Source: Ktedonobacteraceae bacterium
GTDB taxonomy: Bacteria > Chloroflexota > Ktedonobacteria > Ktedonobacterales > Ktedonobacteraceae
Direction: 5' to 3'
Assembly: GCA_014896635.1 (NCBI GenBank)
Contig: JADBKA010000108.1
Span: 1-15,300, forward strand
DNA: 15,300 bases
The translations under genes were made by a program, and so were the position numbers. The first letter of the stretch is position 1, and each line of letters opens with the position of its first letter. The notes beneath the pieces were generated by a model, which saw only the letters and a program-made list of their open reading frames with translations, was not told where the DNA came from and ran no database searches. Below, one piece after another: positions 7,543 to 14,868 of this stretch.

Positions 7543-7571
7543 TTGGTAAAGAGGCTCAATCTCAGTATGCT
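7543..7571 (+). promoter_or_regulatory. Possible promoter of the GGCT-like membrane gene
   Basis: TTGGTA (7543-7548) and TATGCT (7566-7571) with a 17-base spacer lie in the 100-bp gap before the GTG at 7631. No terminator is clear after the preceding gene, so co-transcription with it is also possible. Confidence 0.35.
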
Positions 7572-7630
7572 GACTGCAAAGGAGGCTGTTTTTTCTTACT
7601 ATCGTGGGCTGTGAATGGAAGGAGGGCTTA

Positions 7631-9124
7631 GTGGAAACCAATCAACAACAGCTTGATCAAAAGCAGCAGGATGCCGCTCAAAACCTGGCATCTCTCGAAG
7701 GAGAGGCACAGGAACAGGAAGAAGTGCAAATCACCCCGGGAGTTTCTGTCATAAAAAGCAGTACGCCCAGACCGCTCTCTTTTGAACGTGTAATCGCCCG
7801 CAGTGTGCAGGGACAGGGTGAAACATTTTCGCAGCCAGGTTTTCCGGCGAAAGCTCCTTCAGCTCCCCCGCTGCCAGAAGAGCCAGAGGAGGGAGAAGGG
7901 GAGCTTTCCACTGAAACTGTTGCTGTCTCTGCTACAATGCCTCCCACGAGTCAGATAGGCCAGGTCAGCCAGCCAGAGCCTGTCATAAAAGAGATACAGG
8001 AGGCGCAAGATTTTGACTGGCTCTTTGAATACGGGCTGGCAATGGACCCGGCTATACTGAATAGCGCAGAACGGCTCAATGGCCTGGCATTGCTCTATGG
8101 CCCGGCAGTTTTAAAAGGCTATACGGTTGTATGCGCTAACGTTCACCTGGTGGCGAGCCGGGAGGCCCGTGAGTCCGACACGCAGACTGTCGCTACCATT
8201 ATGCCTGATCCCGGCCCTGATGCCGAGGTCTGGGGTGTGCTCTATCGCATCCCGCATCGCCTGACCATACAGGCCGGCAACGAGCAGCACTCGATGCTGG
8301 ATACTGTGCATGCTGCTGCTCCCCCTCAAAGCTTATTCAGGTCAGCGACGGTGGTGGTACGTGAAAGTTATCGAGGGCGCGAACTTTCCTGCATTACCTA
8401 TATCCTCGCTGAATCTGTGATACGGCGCGTTTCGTTGTTTACTCCGCAGTATGGAGCTACTCTGCCATTTGTACAGCGGCTGAGTAGAGTAGCCAGAGAG
8501 CAGAAACTGCCTGAAAGCTATCTTAATGTGACTGAACCACGCATTCTTACAACTCCACTACCCATAAAAGGCTATAGCACGGCAACACAGGACACCGATC
8601 CTCTGCCCGTTCTGCGTGAAAAGAATCTTTCTGCTCAGAACCAGCCATCTCTCCCGGAGGCAGCAGGGAGCGCAAAGTCGAAGGAAACGCCAGCGGTCAC
8701 CCAGCTACCATCACGGCCACGCCGCGCACTCACGGTATTTGCTACCTATCTTGTGCTTATGCTGGTAGCCGTACTCGCCTGCGCTATTTTGCAAAGTCTG
8801 GGATTGACTGGCACGATTCTGATTGACCGCGTGGCTCCGCTCGGCGTGCCGGGACCGGTGATAGTCTACGGGCTACTGGGAGGGTGTGTGAGCAGCCTGC
8901 TGAGTCTAGGACGCTGCCGTGCAATGCAACCCCCGATGTTTGTGGTCATTACCTGGTTTGCGCGACCTTTTGTTGGCGCGGTGCTGTCGCTGCTCGTCTA
9001 TTTGCTGCTCATCAGTGGCGCATTTGCGCTGGGAGAGAATGCAGCGCATCACATGCCGATCTTTTTGCTGGCCGGAGCAATTGCTGGCTTATGCGAAGGC
9101 TGGATTTTTCTCAGCAACCGCTGA
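7631..9124 (+). CDS. Gamma-glutamylcyclotransferase-like domain fused to four C-terminal membrane helices
   Basis: 497 residues. GTG start at 7631 is chosen for AAGGAGGG at 7619-7626; an earlier in-frame GTG (7604) lacks a site. Residues 1-125 are a low-complexity Pro/Glu/Gln linker. Residues about 129-300 resemble the GGCT/AIG2 fold: LFEYGLAMD at the YGSN position, LKGYTVV, ATIMPDPGPDAEVWGVLY, and a final LPFVQRLSRVAREQKLPESYL. The catalytic Glu of LDxxE is His227 and YGSN reads YGLA, so the usual 5-oxoproline-forming activity is doubtful. Residues 365-497 hold about four membrane segments (367-388, 404-426, 440-462, 474-494), recalling a membrane module I associate with other Chloroflexota and cyanobacterial proteins. 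I infer a membrane-anchored ligand-binding protein with a cytosolic sensor domain. The stop codon lies inside a perfect hairpin. Confidence 0.75.
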   Translation: METNQQQLDQKQQDAAQNLASLEGEAQEQEEVQITPGVSVIKSSTPRPLSFERVIARSVQGQGETFSQPGFPAKAPSAPPLPEEPEEGEGELSTETVAVSATMPPTSQIGQVSQPEPVIKEIQEAQDFDWLFEYGLAMDPAILNSAERLNGLALLYGPAVLKGYTVVCANVHLVASREARESDTQTVATIMPDPGPDAEVWGVLYRIPHRLTIQAGNEQHSMLDTVHAAAPPQSLFRSATVVVRESYRGRELSCITYILAESVIRRVSLFTPQYGATLPFVQRLSRVAREQKLPESYLNVTEPRILTTPLPIKGYSTATQDTDPLPVLREKNLSAQNQPSLPEAAGSAKSKETPAVTQLPSRPRRALTVFATYLVLMLVAVLACAILQSLGLTGTILIDRVAPLGVPGPVIVYGLLGGCVSSLLSLGRCRAMQPPMFVVITWFARPFVGAVLSLLVYLLLISGAFALGENAAHHMPIFLLAGAIAGLCEGWIFLSNR

Positions 9125-9135
9125 GAAAAATCCAG
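9100..9135. terminator. Perfect 16-bp hairpin over the stop codon
   Basis: CTGGATTTTTCTCAGC (9100-9115), loop AACC, GCTGAGAAAAATCCAG (9120-9135): a flawless 16-bp stem containing the last codons and TGA (9122-9124) of the GGCT-like gene. There is no T run after it, so it may be a processing/stability or factor-assisted termination signal rather than a standard intrinsic terminator. Confidence 0.55.
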
Positions 9136-9149
9136 TGGCATCGTCCTAC

Positions 9150-9179
9150 TTGTGCCACCAGGTGAAAAGCGTGTACAAT
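9150..9179 (+). promoter_or_regulatory. Promoter of the GYD-domain gene
   Basis: TTGTGC (9150-9155), 18-base spacer, TACAAT (9174-9179), directly after the stop-codon hairpin and about 94 bases before the ATG at 9273. It suggests the GYD gene is transcribed on its own. Confidence 0.5.
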
Positions 9180-9272
9180 GGTCAGTGAGAACGACTATTT
9201 ACCCTGGCACACCTGTTCCGTTCCTATCCCGGCGCACTATCGTTGTTAACCAGTTACGTCAGAGGAGTCAAT

Positions 9273-9566
9273 ATGCCGACTTATATCAGCTTGATAAACC
9301 TGACCGAGCAAGGCGTAAGGGAAGCAAAGAACGCACCTGAAAGGCTGCAAGCCTTTGACAGGGCGCTCAAGGATGCGGGTGGAAGGTTGGTAGGTTTCTA
9401 CCTTGTTATGGGGCAGTACGATTACGTTGTTGTCGTCGAAGCTCCCGATGATCAAACGGCAGCTCGCCTTATCCTTGGGACGATAGCACAGGGGAGTATG
9501 CGAACCCAGACCATGCGCGCTTTTCCACGCGAAGAGTTTGAGCAGATAGCCAGAGGTCTTCGCTGA
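9273..9566 (+). CDS. GYD-domain protein
   Basis: 97 residues, the whole length matching the GYD family (small ferredoxin-like proteins of unknown biochemical function). It begins MPTYISLINLTEQG, has the helix LQAFDRALKDAGG, and the family signature GQYDYVVVVEAPDD (47-60), here GQYD where the name-giving form is GxYD. It ends with TMRAFPREEF, also typical. Start ATG at 9273 is chosen for GAGGAG (9262-9267) upstream; an in-frame TTG 10 codons earlier is less likely. No signal peptide or membrane segment. It is followed by a strong bidirectional terminator. No role can be inferred from neighbours. Confidence 0.88.
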   Translation: MPTYISLINLTEQGVREAKNAPERLQAFDRALKDAGGRLVGFYLVMGQYDYVVVVEAPDDQTAARLILGTIAQGSMRTQTMRAFPREEFEQIARGLR

Positions 9567-9580
9567 CTTAACAGGAAAAC

Positions 9581-9626
9581 GGAGGTCCAGGGGACAGCCA
9601 GCCCTCCTGGACCTCCCCCTTTTTTT
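9581..9626. terminator. Bidirectional intrinsic terminator between GYD and yvcK genes
   Basis: GGAGGTCCAGG (9581-9591) pairs perfectly with CCTGGACCTCC (9606-9616). On the plus strand it is followed by a run of seven T (9620-9626), ending GYD transcription. On the minus strand it is followed by GTTTTCC, so it can also stop yvcK transcription. Confidence 0.85.
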
Positions 9627-9630
9627 CCAT

Positions 9631-9663
9631 TACATTGGCACCGAGGTGGATTCTCCCAATGTA
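9631..9663. repeat. 8-bp inverted repeat near the yvcK stop
   Basis: TACATTGG (9631-9638) and CCAATGTA (9656-9663) are perfect complements around a 17-base loop, 8 bases beyond the yvcK stop codon. It may protect the 3' end; it lacks a clear T tract in the yvcK direction. Confidence 0.4.
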
Positions 9664-9671
9664 CTCTCTAG

Positions 9672-10760
9672 TTAGAGCAACTCACCGGGAAAAAGCGCGT
9701 GTACCAGACGCTCAGGGTCATGGCGCGCCAGGGTATCATCTTCCAGGTTGAGATGCTCAATCACGATATGTGGCACCAGTCGCGCAAGACGAGCACGATC
9801 CACTACCACCGGTTCGCTCTGCTCTTCTGCATACGTCTTGAGTACATCGGGCGGGAACGGCCCATCATTGATCAGAATGCGGTCCACCCGTGTTCCCAGA
9901 TACTGGTGGATCGTATTGACGAAATCTGAAGCTTTATAGCCATCCGTCTCTCCGTGCTTGGTCATCAGATTGCAGACATAAACTTTTTCCGCGTCAGATT
10001 CTCGTATTGCCCTTGCAATGCCCTTGACAAGCAGGTTGGGCAGCAGGCTGGTATAGAGATCACCCGGCCCGATGATAATGGTATCGGCCCGACGAATGGC
10101 TCGTACGGCCTGTGTGCAAGCTTTTGCATCTTCTGGAACCAGGCGTAAGCGCCTGATAGGGGAAAGCGTACCGGTATTTTTCTTTCCTCGTGTGTCAATC
10201 TCGGTTTCGCCACAGATCGTCGTGCCGTCTTCTAGATCGGCACAGATCGTCGTCTGTTCCAGCGTCACCGGGATAACATTGCCCGCCGTGTCCAGCAGTT
10301 CCTGGGCGTCTTCAAGTGCAAGGAGAAGATCTCCGTTATTAATATCTTGCAAGCCTTTCAAAATAAGGTTCCCCAGGCTGTGACCCGCTACTCCCCTGCC
10401 TATCGAATCATCTACCGGATCTTCTATCCGCTCGAAGCGATGCATAAATACTTCGCGCCAGAGTGCCCCGTTGCGTGCCAGGGCGACAAGCGATTGACGC
10501 AAATCTCCTAATGGCAACTGACGCCGAAACTCGTCCATTAATCGCCGCGAACTCCCTCCGCTATCCGACATATTTACAACGGCAGTTATATTAAACGGAT
10601 ATTTTTTAAGATGTGAAAGAACAGAAAATGTTCCTGAACCACCGCCTATCGTTACCACGCGGCGTCCTGCAAAGCGATCCCCAGTGCGATAAGGTCCATG
10701 CACGGTGTGTCTCCTATAACCCATTTCAGGCTCGGTGTTGAAAATATCTTCCTCTTCCAA
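9672..10760 (-). CDS. yvcK: YvcK/CofD-like protein (UDP-sugar-binding gluconeogenesis/cell-envelope factor)
   Basis: 362 residues, slightly longer than the usual 320-330 because of an N-terminal tail of about 32 residues. Family motifs: VVTIGGGSGTFSVLSHLK (35-52), VVNMSDSGGSSRRL (61-74) then LPLGDLRQSLVALA, GHSLGNLIL (126-134), IIIGPGDLYTSLLPNLLV (228-245), and LMTKHGETDGYKASDF. In Firmicutes and Actinobacteria, YvcK binds UDP-N-acetylglucosamine and is needed for normal cell-wall growth on gluconeogenic substrates, and can be a target of PASTA-type Ser/Thr kinases. The start is probably TTG at 10760, with AGGTGA upstream; an in-frame ATG at 10724 is the alternative. In many bacteria yvcK sits with rapZ and whiA; here it stands alone. 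Confidence 0.92.
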   Translation of the reverse strand: MEEEDIFNTEPEMGYRRHTVHGPYRTGDRFAGRRVVTIGGGSGTFSVLSHLKKYPFNITAVVNMSDSGGSSRRLMDEFRRQLPLGDLRQSLVALARNGALWREVFMHRFERIEDPVDDSIGRGVAGHSLGNLILKGLQDINNGDLLLALEDAQELLDTAGNVIPVTLEQTTICADLEDGTTICGETEIDTRGKKNTGTLSPIRRLRLVPEDAKACTQAVRAIRRADTIIIGPGDLYTSLLPNLLVKGIARAIRESDAEKVYVCNLMTKHGETDGYKASDFVNTIHQYLGTRVDRILINDGPFPPDVLKTYAEEQSEPVVVDRARLARLVPHIVIEHLNLEDDTLARHDPERLVHALFPGELL

Positions 10761-10833
10761 TTTACAATCACCTGTCTTTCAAACTACTGGTAGCAATGCG
10801 GAGCGGGATACCGGGACATTGCCATCCTGAAAC

Positions 10834-10862
10834 AGTCTATCATGATAACTCATCCCTTGCAA
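10834..10862 (-). promoter_or_regulatory. Candidate promoter of yvcK
   Basis: Minus strand: TTGCAA (10862-10857), 17-base spacer, TAGACT (10839-10834), with a predicted leader of about 67 bases. Moderate match. Confidence 0.4.
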
Positions 10863-10930
10863 GAAATAGCTATAGCCTCTACGTCTTATCTTCTTGTGTA
10901 AAAGAGTCGATTGCGTTATACTTGTAGTGC

Positions 10931-10981
10931 GGGTATCTCTCTGTTACTTTGTGGGCGCGGTGACAGAGTGTAAGATATCCC
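10931..10981. repeat. Imperfect inverted repeat downstream of the six-helix membrane gene
   Basis: gggtatctctctgttac (10931-10947) pairs imperfectly with gtgacagagtgtaagatatccc (10960-10981) around a GC-rich loop. It lies 31 bases past the stop of the 11012-11836 gene. No T tract follows in that gene's direction, so it is at best a weak terminator or 3'-end structure. Confidence 0.35.
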
Positions 10982-11011
10982 GTTGTTCTTTTCTCCAGGC
11001 TTTTTCTCCTG

Positions 11012-11836
11012 TTATTCTGCTCTCAGGCGCACCAGCATCACGCCGAGCCAGAGCACCCAGAGCGCAAAGAGTAGCACAGCCGGTGATGTCAGTGGTGCCT
11101 GTCCTTCAGCCGGCGCGCTGGCGACTCCCACGGCGCTACCGCTCAGCAGAGCCGCTACCGCCAGGGCCAGGTAGCCAAACGCGACCCACATGCCCGGCCA
11201 GAGGTTGCGTCCACTCCTGGCAATCATCGCGCCAAAAAAGAGTGTCGATAATGCCAGTAAACCGGTTCCTGCCGTCTGCGCGAGTAGTGAGAAAAAATTG
11301 GAGAATGCCGCGTAACTGGTAGGGAGAACTGGCGATACTGTAACGCTCTGGCTGACGCTTATAACGTAGATGGTACTGGCAATTGTTCCTGCCAGATAGA
11401 GCGCTATGCCGGCTATCCCTGCCCATGCTGCGATCACCGCAAAACCTTTGCCGCGCCAGGCATAAGCGGGCATTCCTTCGTTCTCTCTAGTTTCACTGTC
11501 ATGTTCATCTTCATCCGACTCCCGTTCTTCATATTCTCGCTGTCCTAGAATCTCCTGAGCAACAATGATACGAAAAAGGGTGAATGGGAGTGTGACCAGC
11601 AGTGCGAAAGCAATGATAAGGAGCAGGCGGTAGATGAGGAACAGGATGCTGTGTGCGTTTACCCAGCTTAGATAGGCAAGGAAATTGCCAAGACCTTCCT
11701 GGTGCAGAGCGTTCCCGTAGCCCTGAGGGGTCAGCGTGAATGCCTGGTAGAGAGGTATGACCAGCAATAGAATCAAAGAGCCGGCAATATAACAGGCGCC
11801 ATTGGTTTGCAGGCGCGATAATAAGCTACGTTTCAT
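11012..11836 (-). CDS. Six-helix integral membrane protein of unknown function
   Basis: 274 residues. No family is recognised. Hydrophobic segments at about 15-33, 64-92, 130-157, 175-204, 213-238 and 250-270 predict an inner-membrane protein. A strongly acidic stretch (101-120, with EERESDEDEHDSE) lies between helices 2 and 3 and is probably a cytosolic loop. There is no cleavable signal peptide; the basic N-terminus (MKRSLLSRLQ) suggests a cytosolic start. No transporter or enzyme motif is seen. Start ATG at 11836 is supported by GGAGG at 11843-11847. It is on the same strand as the upstream pseudokinase gene, but a terminator and a palindromic repeat lie between, so it is probably a separate unit. 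Confidence 0.75.
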   Translation of the reverse strand: MKRSLLSRLQTNGACYIAGSLILLLVIPLYQAFTLTPQGYGNALHQEGLGNFLAYLSWVNAHSILFLIYRLLLIIAFALLVTLPFTLFRIIVAQEILGQREYEERESDEDEHDSETRENEGMPAYAWRGKGFAVIAAWAGIAGIALYLAGTIASTIYVISVSQSVTVSPVLPTSYAAFSNFFSLLAQTAGTGLLALSTLFFGAMIARSGRNLWPGMWVAFGYLALAVAALLSGSAVGVASAPAEGQAPLTSPAVLLFALWVLWLGVMLVRLRAE

Positions 11837-11853
11837 ACAATGCCTCCAGGAAA

Positions 11854-11882
11854 ATTATACTGCTGGAATCTTCTTTGCACAA
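11854..11882 (-). promoter_or_regulatory. Promoter of the six-helix membrane gene
   Basis: Minus strand: TTGTGC (11882-11877), 17-base spacer, TATAAT (11859-11854). Transcription would start near 11847, which puts the GGAGG ribosome site at the very 5' end of a leader of only about 11 bases. Confidence 0.55.
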
Positions 11883-11957
11883 AGGCTCTCAGTTCAGACA
11901 TATTCCTGCGAATTTTCTCTAAGTAGGTGGGCCTTAGAATTTAGAAAAAGGGGGAAA

Positions 11958-12039
11958 TGGGGACACCCCATGCCCCGCCAGGGGCTGCCGCCCCTGGACC
12001 CCCTTTTCTGCTAAGTTAACCCCTATGGAGGTGTCCCCA
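11958..12039. repeat. GC-rich palindromic intergenic repeat, short copy with terminal inverted repeats
   Basis: Ends are perfect 10-bp inverted repeats, tggggacacc (11958-11967) and ggtgtcccca (12030-12039), which extend with one extra base to about 14. Inside, CCAGGGGC-TGCC-GCCCCTGG (11978-11997) forms a perfect 8-bp hairpin. The arms are shared with the element at 3854-3996. Size (about 82 bp) and shape fit a small non-autonomous palindromic element. Confidence 0.7.
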
Positions 12040-12070
12040 AACTCTCTTTTTTCTCTAGTTGATGTGAAAG

Positions 12071-12095
12071 GAAAAAGAGCAGCGGCATACTGCTC
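12071..12095 (-). terminator. Intrinsic terminator of the pseudokinase gene
   Basis: Read on the minus strand: GAGCAG, loop TATGCCG, CTGCTC, then TTTTTCC. It begins 4 bases after the stop codon at 12100. Confidence 0.75.
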
Positions 12096-12099
12096 ATCG

Positions 12100-14571
12100 C
12101 TACAGCGGGATGGGCAGCACATTGTACCCTTCGCGCCCCGCCTGTACCAGATGTGAAACGAAAATTTCGATCACAAACGGTTTCTCATACAAAGGATGAC
12201 CCTGCTCATCCATGAAGAGAATATGCAAGCGTTCGCGTCGTCCATCCGACTCGCTGGAAAGGGGGCGCATGGGCATTGTCACTTCAGCCGCGAAGCCCTG
12301 AGCCGGGACCTGTACATCTGCCTGCTGCACAACATAGGCATAGTGATGTGGCAAAGCGGAGCGGACCTCGATATGCACCGTCTCTCCCTGCACAAGACCA
12401 CTCAGCCCGCACCGTTCGCCCTGCCTTTCGTTACGACCCATAATATGAATGCGGATAACATAGGCCCGGTCAGGCTGAATACGCAGGGGAGTTTCGATCA
12501 ACGCCGCAGCCGCCGTGTCATGCTGCTGCTCCCCAAGAATAAAGCGGCGCAGGCGCTCAAGAAAAGCACTGTACGCTTTTGTAGCAGGCTGTGTTTGACC
12601 TTCCACCTGTCTGTGGGTTCTCTGCGCCAGCCCGGCCAGTGCCGACAACTGGCTAGAAAGAAGCCTTTTAAGCCGGTCCAGCGGGGATGCTTGCGGTTTC
12701 GCTTCCCTCTCCGGTGGCCGGGCGCTGGCGACGACAGTTTCGTCCGTGCCAGCAGATAGCGCTTCTCTGACGGGACGTGGTTTCTGTTCCTGGACGCTGG
12801 CCTCGGAGGGGATGTGTGCCGGCTCGCTGGCTTTTGCCGCTGAAGAGGCAGTTTTCTGAATATGCAGTGTCTCCTCTTCTCTGCTCTCTTCACTTTTGTT
12901 ACAATCTTCGGTGTTTTCAGGCTGAGATGCTATTTCTGGTGCCTGGCTGGCATCTTTTGCTATTTCCGCCTGTCGAGAAATGATTTGCGTTGGTTCTCCC
13001 TCACTGCCTGCCGTTGCGGGCCTCTCCTGAACTTCTTCAGCGTGGGTGGCTTTCGATGTCTGCTCTGCCTGCTCTGCCTGTGAACTCTCGATAGTCCTTA
13101 CAACAGGCACCGGCGCAGTATCCTGCTCTCCTGAGCCAGCGGAATCCTCATAGATATTTATCTCAGGGCCTACAGGGAACGGCTGAGAAGGGGTAGGCGC
13201 CTGGCTGGCATTTACCAGTCGGATTGTTGGCTCTTTCTCGATATCATCTGCCGCTGTGTTTGCCATTTGTTCGTCCTGTGGCTTACTCGCATTCAGCGAT
13301 GCCGCTGAAGAAGAGGACTGCCCACTTTTCTGGTTGATCGCAGCCGATTCTTGCTTCAACTTTCCGCTGAGATACCTGGACTGCTGCTGAACGCGCGTCC
13401 AGTAAGCCTGTAACGGTAATAGCAGATGTCGCAGGTCGCGGGTGATGCGCTCCCGGTTGCTCATCTCAGCTTTCGCTGGAGCAGTGTCAGCGGTGTGGGT
13501 GGTGTTGGTGGTGTTGGTGGTGCCAGCAGTGTCAGGTGTTTCCTCGCTCTTGCTCCTCAATGGTGGAGTGGCATGCTGCACCGGCTTTGCGACCGATGGG
13601 GGATGTAGCAGCGCCTCGGCCAGTTCCTCTACACTTTGATAACGTTCCGTGCGCTCAAGGGCCAGCGCGCGCATCACCACTGTATCGAGATCAGGACTGA
13701 CAGAGCGGTCCAGTTCGCGTGGATTGAGCAGGGGATGGCGCTTGCGCTGTTCTGTATCTTCGGGGGCGGTGCCGGTCAGGAGCAAGTACAGGATAGCGCC
13801 GAGACTATAGACATCAGAAGCTGGCTCCAGGTCGCCACGCAGGCTCTCAGGCGCGCAAAAATGTGTGGCCTGACCGTTCTCCACTGTGCGGAAAGTAGAG
13901 CGTAAAGGACGCGGCAACCACGCCGGTGTGAGCATGAGCCAGCCGTGATAATTGCTGGTGCTCACGATCAGCATACGCGGATCGAGTGTTCCGATGACGA
14001 TTCCATGCGCATGTAGATGTTTCAATACCTGGCACAACTGGAAAATCCAGGCTATCGCAATCTGTTCATCTGGCAGGCCCAGGCCGCTTTGCAGCAGATC
14101 TTCCAGTGTATACAGCCATCTTTGTGCTGCTGCTTCACTCATTTTCGCCGCACCCGGCCGTTCACTTACCGAGAAAATATGCCCCCGGTGAGAGCGCAGA
14201 TCAACGAAAGGCAGCAGGTCGGTGATATTGAGGCGCAGCAGCAAATTGTGCTCATTTTGCACGGCCTTGAGCGCGCGTTCCTGCTCCTGTTCGTCCAGGT
14301 GCGTGACATCAATATCGCGGATGATAACTGGTCGTTGTTTTTTATTATCTATCGCACGAAAAAGCCTGATACGGGGTTGCCGGCGTATAAGAGAAGTGAT
14401 ACGATAGCGTTCGGTAATATCTTGATCAAAGGATGCCCTGTTGCCTTCGCCAGAGAGGCGTGTGCCGCAGGCGCTGCAAAAAGCAGCATCCTCTGGCAAA
14501 ATGGCATTGCAGTGTGCGCATCGCAGGTTGCCCGATTTATGCTGACCGGCTGCTCTATCTGTAACGCTCAT
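12100..14571 (-). CDS. Zinc-ribbon pseudokinase with long linker and C-terminal beta-rich domain
   Basis: 823 residues. A zinc ribbon opens the protein (C18, C21, C32, C35). Residues about 55-325 follow the bacterial Ser/Thr kinase fold: helix E-like LCQVLKHLHAHGIV, APE (240-242), SDVYSLGAILYLLLTG with D253, and the helix-I region RYQSVEELAEAL. But the HRD position reads I193-G194-T195, the DFG position P216-A217-W218, the beta-3 Lys is Arg85, and no glycine loop is visible, so it should not phosphorylate. About 330-690 is a low-complexity linker with TNTTNTTHT and QAEQAEQ repeats. Residues 690-823 form a beta-rich domain (IRQ-like PLRIQPDRAYVIRIHI, ending GYNVLPIPL) that I cannot name. There is no membrane helix. 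The ATG at 14571 has only a distant AGGGAG, 14 bases upstream. It is probably a scaffold or sensor. Confidence 0.85.
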   Translation of the reverse strand: MSVTDRAAGQHKSGNLRCAHCNAILPEDAAFCSACGTRLSGEGNRASFDQDITERYRITSLIRRQPRIRLFRAIDNKKQRPVIIRDIDVTHLDEQEQERALKAVQNEHNLLLRLNITDLLPFVDLRSHRGHIFSVSERPGAAKMSEAAAQRWLYTLEDLLQSGLGLPDEQIAIAWIFQLCQVLKHLHAHGIVIGTLDPRMLIVSTSNYHGWLMLTPAWLPRPLRSTFRTVENGQATHFCAPESLRGDLEPASDVYSLGAILYLLLTGTAPEDTEQRKRHPLLNPRELDRSVSPDLDTVVMRALALERTERYQSVEELAEALLHPPSVAKPVQHATPPLRSKSEETPDTAGTTNTTNTTHTADTAPAKAEMSNRERITRDLRHLLLPLQAYWTRVQQQSRYLSGKLKQESAAINQKSGQSSSSAASLNASKPQDEQMANTAADDIEKEPTIRLVNASQAPTPSQPFPVGPEINIYEDSAGSGEQDTAPVPVVRTIESSQAEQAEQTSKATHAEEVQERPATAGSEGEPTQIISRQAEIAKDASQAPEIASQPENTEDCNKSEESREEETLHIQKTASSAAKASEPAHIPSEASVQEQKPRPVREALSAGTDETVVASARPPEREAKPQASPLDRLKRLLSSQLSALAGLAQRTHRQVEGQTQPATKAYSAFLERLRRFILGEQQHDTAAAALIETPLRIQPDRAYVIRIHIMGRNERQGERCGLSGLVQGETVHIEVRSALPHHYAYVVQQADVQVPAQGFAAEVTMPMRPLSSESDGRRERLHILFMDEQGHPLYEKPFVIEIFVSHLVQAGREGYNVLPIPL
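13498..13524. repeat. 9-bp tandem repeat inside the pseudokinase linker
   Basis: GGTGGTGTT occurs twice, followed by GGTGGTGCC. It encodes the Thr/Asn-rich TTNTTNTT segment on the minus strand. Units of 9 bp keep frame, so copy number can vary without breaking the protein. A second 9-bp duplication, TGCTCTGCC x2 at 13061-13078, encodes AEQAEQ. Confidence 0.6.
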
Positions 14572-14617
14572 GCCGCTGCTACACTCCCTGCACAGAAATA
14601 AGAAGGCTTACAGATTG

Positions 14618-14626
14618 ATTATAACA
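14618..14626 (-). promoter_or_regulatory. Extended -10 promoter of the pseudokinase gene
   Basis: Minus strand TGTTATAAT: a perfect TATAAT (14623-14618) preceded by the TGn extension. No good -35 lies at 17 bases, which an extended -10 can compensate. The predicted leader is about 40 bases. Confidence 0.5.
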
Positions 14627-14794
14627 TACGGTAGATGACCGGAAGGAGCAATACAGCCATCTGTATCTCTAATTAGGAGAGAAGTATTTTCCTCTCCCGA
14701 AGCGGAGAAGGTGTTCCTCATCTCTCTTTTCTTTCCCCTCTTCCTTAGAGATGATGAGCAAGCAGCATGACGAGCCGGAAGGCATAGCCTGCCC

Positions 14795-14823
14795 TTGTCA
14801 CTTTAGCCAGCTTTTGCTAGAAT
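14795..14823 (+). promoter_or_regulatory. Promoter of nuoJ
   Basis: TTGTCA (14795-14800), 17-base spacer, TAGAAT (14818-14823). A near-perfect inverted repeat, GAATCCGCT (14820-14828) with AGCGGGATTC (14834-14843), overlaps the -10 and the predicted start near 14830; it could be an operator or a leader hairpin. Confidence 0.55.
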
Positions 14824-14868
14824 CCGCTTTGGTAGCGGGATTCGAGAAAACCCGGAGGAATGTTTTTC

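Noticed and set aside
7537..7614. A 25-codon plus-strand open frame in the gap before the GGCT-like gene
   Set aside because: No ribosome site precedes it and the peptide has no recognisable character; it overlaps the probable promoter.
10894..11322. A 142-codon plus-strand open frame
   Set aside because: Most of it is antisense to the six-helix membrane gene; it shows no motifs, and no ribosome site supports it.
12100..14571. Annotation as an active serine/threonine kinase
   Set aside because: The catalytic Asp of HRD, the metal-binding DFG and the beta-3 Lys are all missing.
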